Made by a program: the position numbers and the translations under genes. From the NCBI GenBank assembly GCA_964540095.1, contig CAZILH010000006.1, positions 1 through 44,170 on the forward strand: 44,170 nt of DNA, written 5' to 3'. This stretch comes from CALMZN01 sp964540095 (GTDB taxonomy: Bacteria; Patescibacteriota; Patescibacteriia; UBA1558; GWA2-36-10). Each line of letters begins with the position of its first letter. The first letter of the stretch is position 1. Below, in pieces: positions 39,055 to 44,170 of this stretch. The notes beneath the pieces were generated by a model. It saw nothing but the letters and a program-made list of their open reading frames with translations, was not told the origin of the DNA and made no database searches.

Positions 39055-39611
39055 TTAAAATGGAATTGTTAGGCGTTATAAAAGAAGAAGATATTTTTGA
39101 GGATTGCGTAAAACAGCCCGATATTGATTATAAATTAAGAATGGCGCCCCGAGCAGTTCTTTTTGATGGCGATAAAATAGCATTGTTGTATGTTGGTAAA
39201 TATAATTATTATAAATTGCCAGGCGGAGGAAAAAAATCGAATGAAAGTTTAGAAGATGCCCTAAAAAGAGAGTGTCTGGAAGAGTGTGGTTGTAATATAG
39301 AAATAATAAGAGAGATTGGCCAAATAATAGAATATAAGGACAGAATTTCTCAAAAGCACGAAACATTTTGTTTTTTGGCAAAAGTTGTTGGGAAAAAAGG
39401 CGAACAATCACTTGAGGAAGATGAAAAAAATTCGGAATATAAATTATTATGGGTTGATTTGGATAAGGCCATAGAATTGATGACTAACACTAAACCACAA
39501 GGAGGAATAAATTTAGATGACGGAGATAGCGTTTATTTTGCGCAATTTATAGTAAAAAGAGAGTTGATATATTTGATGAAGGCCAAAGAATTATTGAATG
39601 AGCAAAGTTGA
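39051..39611 (+). CDS. Nudix hydrolase
   Basis: The 186-residue protein has a complete Nudix box at the position expected (PGGGKKSNESLEDALKRECLEECG: G-x5-E-x7-REcLEEcG). It would hydrolyse a nucleoside-diphosphate-linked compound such as an oxidised nucleotide or ADP-ribose; the substrate is not readable from sequence. It is translationally coupled at both ends: its ATG overlaps the scpB stop and its 3' end overlaps rluB by 14 bp. The insertion of a Nudix gene into the scpA-scpB-rluB order, where normally none stands, is unusual. Confidence 0.9.
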   Translation: MIKMELLGVIKEEDIFEDCVKQPDIDYKLRMAPRAVLFDGDKIALLYVGKYNYYKLPGGGKKSNESLEDALKRECLEECGCNIEIIREIGQIIEYKDRISQKHETFCFLAKVVGKKGEQSLEEDEKNSEYKLLWVDLDKAIELMTNTKPQGGINLDDGDSVYFAQFIVKRELIYLMKAKELLNEQS

Positions 39612-40293
39612 TAGTAAAATTCGTTTAGCCAAATATTTGGCGCAAGCTGGCATTGCCGCTCGGCGCAAAGCCGAGCTTTTGATATTGGCGGGGCGAGTTT
39701 CAGTCAATGGCCAGGTAGAAAAAAATGTAGCTACCAATATTGACCCCAGTATTGATGAAATTAAATTTGATGGACATAAATTGCAAATTGAAAATAAAGT
39801 TTATTATGTTTTACATAAGCCAGTTGGCTATGTCTGCTCTTTGGAGGATGCTCACAACAAAAACAAAGTCACTGACTTATTGCCAGCCGAAGAAAAAATA
39901 TGGCCAGTTGGGCGCCTGGACAAGGATTCTAGTGGCTTGCTTATTTTGACCAATGATGGTGAATTGACCAATCTAATGACGCATCCGCGTTATGCTAAGC
40001 CAAAAAAATACCAAGTGACAGTCAACAAGAAATTTGTGGCTAAAGATGCTAGGTTGCTGGAGTCAGGAATTGAGTTGGAAGAAGGATTGGCCAGAGTTGA
40101 TAAAATAAAAATAATTAGTGATAATAACATTGAAATTACTTTGCATCAGGGTTGGAAAAGACAAATCAGACGCATGTTGAACGCTGTTGGTTATCGGGTA
40201 ATCAATTTGGTGCGAGTGCAAGAAGGAAAATTAATTTTAGGCGACTTGCCCCTGGGTCAGTATAAAAAAATAAACAGAGACGATATATTATGA
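39598..40293 (+). CDS. rluB: Ribosomal large-subunit pseudouridine synthase, RluB type
   Basis: The 231-residue enzyme has an N-terminal S4 RNA-binding domain (IRLAKYLAQAGIAARRKAELLILAGRVSVNGQ) and the RsuA/RluB catalytic motif GRLDKDSSGLLILTNDG with the catalytic Asp, then the closing QGWKRQIRRML segment. It converts a uridine in 23S rRNA to pseudouridine. RluB next to scpA/scpB is a classical gene order. It overlaps the following carboxypeptidase gene by 4 bp. Confidence 0.93.
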   Translation: MSKVDSKIRLAKYLAQAGIAARRKAELLILAGRVSVNGQVEKNVATNIDPSIDEIKFDGHKLQIENKVYYVLHKPVGYVCSLEDAHNKNKVTDLLPAEEKIWPVGRLDKDSSGLLILTNDGELTNLMTHPRYAKPKKYQVTVNKKFVAKDARLLESGIELEEGLARVDKIKIISDNNIEITLHQGWKRQIRRMLNAVGYRVINLVRVQEGKLILGDLPLGQYKKINRDDIL

Positions 40294-41213
40294 ATGTTTG
40301 GGCGACACTAGTAACAGTTTTGCTTTCCTGGAATTTGACAATTCAAGGTTTTTATCATTTGCCACAAATTCAGTTGCAAGAAAATGACGCGCAAACTAAA
40401 GTAACTTTAGGTGATCAGCGTTTAGAAGAGGGGAAATTGATTCCTCGCAAAATAGATAATAATTCTTGGGGAGTAAAAATTAGTGCCCAGTCAGCTGCGG
40501 TCATGGATAAAAATACCGGCCTAATTTTGTGGCAAAAAAATGCCGATCAAGTCAGGTCATTGGCCAGCATTACAAAATTAATGACAGTATTAGTTTTCTT
40601 GGATCACAATCCTGGTTGGGACAAAATTGTGACCATGGAGCAAGTCGATGAAACAGCAGAACTGAAACCAAATATTTTGCGGGGAGAAAATGTGACAGTC
40701 CGCGATTTGTTTAATGTTGCCTTGGTAGCTTCGGATAATAACGCCGCTCGCGCTTTGGCCAGAAGCACGGGTTTAAACACTGAGGATTTTGCCAAAGCCA
40801 TGAATGCTAAAGCTTTGATTTTAAAAATGAACCAAAGCAATTTTGTTGAACCCACTGGCTTGAACGCGCAAAATCAGGCCACAGCGCTTGATGTGTTAAA
40901 AATGGCTAAGACAGCTTTTGCTAAGCAGGAAATTCAAAAAGCCGTAGTGCAAAAATCGTATAGTTTACTTACTCAGGAAGGACGCAGTCAAAAAGTGTTG
41001 AGTACCAATAATTTACTCAAGAGTTATCTCAATGTCAAAGCCGGAAAAACTGGCTATATCGAAGCCGCTGGCTATTGTCTGGTGGTGGAAGTGGCCAATG
41101 ATGAAGGACAAGAAATTTTGACAGTGGTTTTGGGCTCATCAGCGCATGAAAATCGTTTTCAAGATGCCAAAATATTAAGCGGCTGGGTTTTTGAGAATTA
41201 TCAGTGGCTTTGA
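40290..41213 (+). CDS. D-alanyl-D-alanine carboxypeptidase (PBP5/DacF-like)
   Basis: The 307-residue serine peptidase has an N-terminal hydrophobic signal or anchor (residues 4-20) and the three penicillin-binding motifs: SITK (SxxK) in LASITKLMTVLVFLDH, SDN (SxN) in SDNNAARALA and KTG in KAGKTGYIEAAGY. It would trim the terminal D-Ala from peptidoglycan pentapeptides outside the membrane. Together with alr it shows a peptidoglycan wall. The C-terminal domain of PBP5 is missing, so this is a minimal version. Confidence 0.92.
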   Translation: MNVWATLVTVLLSWNLTIQGFYHLPQIQLQENDAQTKVTLGDQRLEEGKLIPRKIDNNSWGVKISAQSAAVMDKNTGLILWQKNADQVRSLASITKLMTVLVFLDHNPGWDKIVTMEQVDETAELKPNILRGENVTVRDLFNVALVASDNNAARALARSTGLNTEDFAKAMNAKALILKMNQSNFVEPTGLNAQNQATALDVLKMAKTAFAKQEIQKAVVQKSYSLLTQEGRSQKVLSTNNLLKSYLNVKAGKTGYIEAAGYCLVVEVANDEGQEILTVVLGSSAHENRFQDAKILSGWVFENYQWL

Positions 41214-41275
41214 GTAGCGAATTTTATTATCTTGGGAAAAATGTTATTATATATAGTATCAAACAGTAGAAAAAT

Positions 41276-42037
41276 ATGACTGAAAAATATTTGATAGCTA
41301 ATTGGAAAATGCAACTTGATAAGGAACAGGCCATTCAGCAGGCCTCGCTTTTGACTAAATTATTGAGTGAAGAAAAAATCAATAAAGATCTGCAGGTAGT
41401 ATTGTGTCCGGATTTTATTGCCTTGAGCGAAGTAGCGGATATTATTAAGGGCTCAAAGATTGTTTTGGGAGCGCAGGATGGTTTTTATGAAGAAGTGGGT
41501 GCTTTTACTAGCCAGGTTTCCATGAGACAAATCAAGGAGGCCGGTTGCCAGTTTGTTATTTTGGGGCACTCCGAAAGAAGAAAATTAGGCGAGAGCGATG
41601 AAATTATTAACAAAAAAATTAAAGCGGCCTTAGAACAGGGGCTGGTGCCGATTGTTTGTGTGGGCGAAACATTTGATGAACGCAAAGAGGGTCAAAAAGA
41701 TCTGGTCATCATGCACCAAGTTTATGAGGCCCTGAAAAATATCAAGCCCAAATCAGATCAGAAAATAATTATTGCTTACGAACCAGTTTGGGTGATAGGC
41801 ACTGGCCAAGCTATCGGTTCGGCTGATGCTTTTTATGCGGCTTCATTGATTCAGCAAAGCTTGCTTGATAGTTTGCCTAATCATGATGAAAAATACTGTG
41901 GCGTAATTTATGGTGGTAGCGTCAATCCCAGCAATATAAATGATTTTGTGGATCTACCAAATATCCAGGGAGCTTTGGTTGGCAATGCTAGCTTAGACGC
42001 GCAAGAATTTTTTACAATAATAAAAAAAATAAAATAA
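41276..42037 (+). CDS. tpiA: Triosephosphate isomerase
   Basis: The 253-residue TIM barrel has the active-site residues in LIANWKMQ (Lys), GHSERRKLGESDE (His) and AYEPVWVIGTGQA (Glu and loop 6), with YGGSVNPSN near the end. It interconverts DHAP and GAP. It lies 4 bp before fba, so two consecutive steps of glycolysis are in one operon. Confidence 0.97.
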   Translation: MTEKYLIANWKMQLDKEQAIQQASLLTKLLSEEKINKDLQVVLCPDFIALSEVADIIKGSKIVLGAQDGFYEEVGAFTSQVSMRQIKEAGCQFVILGHSERRKLGESDEIINKKIKAALEQGLVPIVCVGETFDERKEGQKDLVIMHQVYEALKNIKPKSDQKIIIAYEPVWVIGTGQAIGSADAFYAASLIQQSLLDSLPNHDEKYCGVIYGGSVNPSNINDFVDLPNIQGALVGNASLDAQEFFTIIKKIK

Positions 42038-42041
42038 AAAA

Positions 42042-42911
42042 ATGATCAAACCATTAAGCGAAATGTTAGCCAAGGCCGAGAAAGGGCATTATGCCATCGG
42101 CGCCTTCAATACTTCCAATTTGGAAATTACCTTGGCGATTGCTAGAGCGGCAGTTAAGCTGAAAGCCCCGGTCATTATTCAAACATCAGAATCAGCTATT
42201 AAGTATTCCAACACAGTAGTGATTTATAATTTGATTAAAAGTATAGCTGAAACTGTAGCGAGAAAAGTTCCGGTGGCTATTCACTTGGATCACGGCAAGG
42301 ACTTGTCAATTATTCAAGAATGTATTAAAGTTGGCTACAATTCTGTGCATATTGATGCTTCGGAAAAAGATTTTACCACTAATGTCCGTTTGAGCAAAAA
42401 AGTGCGACAATTAGCCAAAAAAAGTCATGTTTCCGTGCAAGCAGAATTGGGCTCCATCTTGGGGAAAGAGGGTTTGGTACGCTTGGAAAAAGGGGAAATC
42501 AATATGGAAGAATTAATGACTGATCCAGAGCAAGCCAAGAAATTTGTTAGATTAACCAAAGTTGATGCGCTAGCTATATCAGTCGGCACTATTCATGGTC
42601 GTTTTGTGGGCTTGGAAAAAGTAGATCAGGAGAGATTAAAGAAGATACACTCTTTAGTAAAAATACCTTTAGTTTTGCATGGGGCTTCTGGTTTGCCACC
42701 AAAGGATCTAAAAGAAGCAGTGATCAATGGAGTGAGTGTGGTAAATATTGACACTAATTTGCGCTTGGTTTTCAAAAAATCTTTGTGGAAAAGTATGAAT
42801 CAGGAAAGAAACATTATTGATCCTCGGGCAATTTTGACACCCAGCATTGTCAGTGTGCAAGCCGAGGTAGAAAGAATAATTAAAATTTTGGGTAGCGCCA
42901 ATAAGGCCTAA
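42042..42911 (+). CDS. fba: Fructose-bisphosphate aldolase, class II
   Basis: The 289-residue metal-dependent aldolase has HLDHGKD with the catalytic Asp and a zinc His, QAELGSILG, GTIHGRF with another zinc His and LHGASG in the phosphate site, plus NIDTNLR. It splits fructose 1,6-bisphosphate into DHAP and GAP, the former being the substrate of TpiA encoded just upstream. The length is normal for the shorter GatY/KbaY-like group, so tagatose-bisphosphate specificity is a minor alternative. Confidence 0.93.
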   Translation: MIKPLSEMLAKAEKGHYAIGAFNTSNLEITLAIARAAVKLKAPVIIQTSESAIKYSNTVVIYNLIKSIAETVARKVPVAIHLDHGKDLSIIQECIKVGYNSVHIDASEKDFTTNVRLSKKVRQLAKKSHVSVQAELGSILGKEGLVRLEKGEINMEELMTDPEQAKKFVRLTKVDALAISVGTIHGRFVGLEKVDQERLKKIHSLVKIPLVLHGASGLPPKDLKEAVINGVSVVNIDTNLRLVFKKSLWKSMNQERNIIDPRAILTPSIVSVQAEVERIIKILGSANKA

Positions 42912-42912
42912 T

Positions 42913-43800
42913 ATGACAGACATTTTACTTATAATATTAATATTAGTTTCTGGTTTTTTTATAGTCCAGATGTTGTTACGCAAGTCGCCAAATTTGGCTA
43001 GTATTAATATTAATAATTTACCGGAAATAAAAGCTGAGCGACAAAAGCAAATAATTTTGCGAGGACGCTTGTATCGTGGCGCCCAAGAAACTTTTGCCAA
43101 ATTTAAAAAAATATTAGAGCCGATTCAAGATCAAATAAATTTGAATTTTAAAAATTATTATCAAAGATTAAGATCTTTTGAACATGAGTTAAAAAGAAAA
43201 GGCGAAAAGCAATTGAGTGAGGCAGTTGACAAGTCGCAGACCTTGAATAGTTTTTTGGTAGAGGCCAGACAGTTGATCAACAGTGAAGAATACCAAAAAG
43301 CCGAAGACAAATTGATTGATGGCTTATCTCTTGATACGCATAATGTCGAGGCCTACAAGTTATTAGTTGATCTTTATCGAGCTCGCAAGCAATTTGACGA
43401 AGCCAAAGAAACTTTAGAATATTTGTTACGATTGACGCATGAAGCTGATCCCAGTGTTTATTTTTCCTTAGCTGATATCGCTAAAGAACGCGGTAATTTA
43501 AAACAAGCGGAAGATGATTATTTGCGTTCGATTTCGCTTTCGGATGATAATTATTTATATTTTCTATCTTTGGCTGAGGTTTATCTGGAGCTTGATGATA
43601 AGGAAAAAGCCCTGCAAACAGCTCAACGTGCCTATATTTTGGCTCCAAACAATCCTAAGATTCTTGACTTTTTGATAAATCTTTGTATAATTATCCAGGA
43701 CAAAGCGCTGGCCAATGATTATTTGGAGCAATTAAAGGCCGTTAATCCGGAAAATAACAAAATAATCGAGTTCAACGAAAAAATAGATAATTTGTCTTAG
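42913..43800 (+). CDS. Membrane-anchored TPR-repeat protein
   Basis: The 295-residue protein has an N-terminal membrane helix (about residues 3-21), a charged coiled-coil zone (about 45-115) and TPR-like repeats from about 120 on (SEEYQKAEDKLIDGLSLDTHNVEAYKLLVDLYRARKQFDEAKETLEYLL; then AEDDYLRSISL and KALQTAQRAYILAPNNPK). It would act as a scaffold at the membrane surface. It starts 1 bp after fba. Function unknown. Confidence 0.8.
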   Translation: MTDILLIILILVSGFFIVQMLLRKSPNLASININNLPEIKAERQKQIILRGRLYRGAQETFAKFKKILEPIQDQINLNFKNYYQRLRSFEHELKRKGEKQLSEAVDKSQTLNSFLVEARQLINSEEYQKAEDKLIDGLSLDTHNVEAYKLLVDLYRARKQFDEAKETLEYLLRLTHEADPSVYFSLADIAKERGNLKQAEDDYLRSISLSDDNYLYFLSLAEVYLELDDKEKALQTAQRAYILAPNNPKILDFLINLCIIIQDKALANDYLEQLKAVNPENNKIIEFNEKIDNLS

Positions 43801-43842
43801 TGAGTTTTGTAATTTATTATTTTGGGTAAGTATTAGCATGGA

Positions 43843-43928
43843 GGGTCGGTACCGAAGTGGTCAACCGGGACAGACTGTAAATCTGTTGGCATACGCCTTC
43901 GAAGGTTCGAATCCTTCCCGGCCCACCA
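43843..43928 (+). tRNA. tRNA-Tyr (anticodon GTA)
   Basis: Class II tRNA with acceptor GGGTCGG/CCGGCCC, anticodon loop CTGTAAA giving GTA, a long variable arm, T arm GAAGG-TTCGAAT-CCTTC, discriminator A and an encoded CCA. The 5' end is set at 43843 because pairing from there is complete (one T-G pair). Confidence 0.93.
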
Positions 43929-43943
43929 AAATTTTTAATTCAT

Positions 43944-43994
43944 GCCGTCTTAGCTTCACCCACGGGGTGACCGCCCTGTGGGCGGCAGTTGGTT
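43944..43994 (+). pseudogene. Broken 5' copy of tRNA-Thr with two GC palindromes inserted
   Basis: GCCGTCTTAGCT (43944-43955) and CAGTTGGT (43986-43993) match the first 20 bases of the intact tRNA-Thr at 44033. Between them are 30 inserted bases with CACCC-ACG-GGGTG (43957-43969) and CCGCCC-TGT-GGGCGG (43971-43985), two perfect hairpins placed in the D arm. The remainder of the tRNA is absent. Confidence 0.85.
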
Positions 43995-44032
43995 CTTCGT
44001 TGATAAACAAAAACAAAATTAGATTTATTCAT

Positions 44033-44108
44033 GCCGTCTTAGCTCAGTTGGTAGAGCAACGCCATGGTAAGGCGTAGGTCATCAGTTCAAATCTGATAGA
44101 CGGCTCCA
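44033..44108 (+). tRNA. tRNA-Thr (anticodon GGT)
   Basis: Acceptor GCCGTCT/AGACGGC, D arm GCTC/GAGC, anticodon stem ACGCC/GGCGT with loop ATGGTAA giving GGT, T arm ATCAG-TTCAAAT-CTGAT, discriminator T, encoded CCA. Complements tRNA-Thr(CGT) at 34001. Confidence 0.95.
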
Positions 44109-44152
44109 TTGTATTTAGTTATATAAAATCATTAGCACTTGCCTTGGTTGTT

Positions 44153-44167
44153 TCCGCCAAAGGCGGA
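44153..44167 (+). repeat. Palindrome TCCGCCAAAGGCGGA
   Basis: A perfect 6-bp stem with AAA loop at the window end. The same core CCGCCAAAGGCGG lies at 179-191 and 24951-24963. Confidence 0.85.
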
Positions 44168-44170
44168 CCA

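Noticed and set aside
1..44170. CRISPR array or recoded UGA (code 25)
   Set aside because: No regularly spaced repeats were seen, and TGA ends several genes at family-appropriate positions with no in-frame TGA in the core genes.

Overview
This window looks like part of a Patescibacteria (CPR) chromosome, probably of the Parcubacteria type. The core genes are AT-rich, tightly packed and often overlap. Proteins are short for their families: the AspRS lacks its GAD insertion and the NuoF-like protein is minimal. TGA is used as a stop (e.g. 11473-11475, 30575-30577), so I read it with the standard bacterial code. The phylum call is inference from gene style and content; no 16S rRNA is present.

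Layout. 1-376 holds palindromic elements and a terminator. 377-5459 is a very AT-rich five-gene cluster: a Gfo/Idh/MocA-Nudix fusion, a thymidylate-kinase-like P-loop kinase, a nucleoside/base deaminase, a SAM methyltransferase and an alanine racemase. It looks like a transferred small-molecule or nucleotide-related pathway. 7054-9768 carries rplU, then recR, ybaB and dnaB on the minus strand. 9887-10118 carries a tRNA-Lys gene behind a broken copy of itself. 11576-14600 (minus) encodes an ornithine/lysine-type decarboxylase and ArgRS. 14738-23033 is a cation and copper homeostasis block: a P2-type ATPase, a CsoR operator, csoR, a small membrane peptide, copA, a TauE-like/cupredoxin fusion, a CopZ-like chaperone and an ABC exporter. 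23086-26784 has a CapA-like protein, a double zinc-ribbon protein, a Cys-rich secreted protein, an SDR and a coiled-coil protein. 27353-31751 encodes a NuoF-like subunit, an [FeFe] hydrogenase, a six-helix membrane protein and an MFS exporter, consistent with fermentative H2 metabolism. 32699-35831 has asnS, tRNA-Thr(CGT), a GIY-YIG protein and aspS. 37739-43800 runs scpA, scpB, a Nudix gene, rluB, a D,D-carboxypeptidase, tpiA, fba and a TPR protein, followed by tRNA-Tyr, a broken tRNA-Thr and tRNA-Thr(GGT).

The most striking pattern is a set of eight short, GC-rich, apparently orphan transcription units scattered through this AT-rich background: 5567-5965(-), 6134-6868(-), 11065-11475, about 26883-27246, 31872-32060, about 32150-32562(-), about 36652-36930 and 37056-37589. 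Each has an exact TTGACA -35 box, and in seven of eight the -10-like hexamer follows after exactly 17 bp. Each ends in a strong intrinsic terminator. The five clear protein-coding ones have a GGAGG-type ribosome site. Three have no convincing ORF and look like structured RNAs. Six start directly behind another unit's terminator, and one (37056-37589) is bounded by a 17-bp direct repeat, which suggests insertion as a cassette. I recognise none of their products.

A second theme is GC-rich palindromes. They sit inside two tRNA relics, form multi-branched hairpins behind a gene (24901-24985) and over a ribosome site (27288-27350), and recur as a GAGC-TGA-GCTC hairpin near 31.8-34.1 kb.
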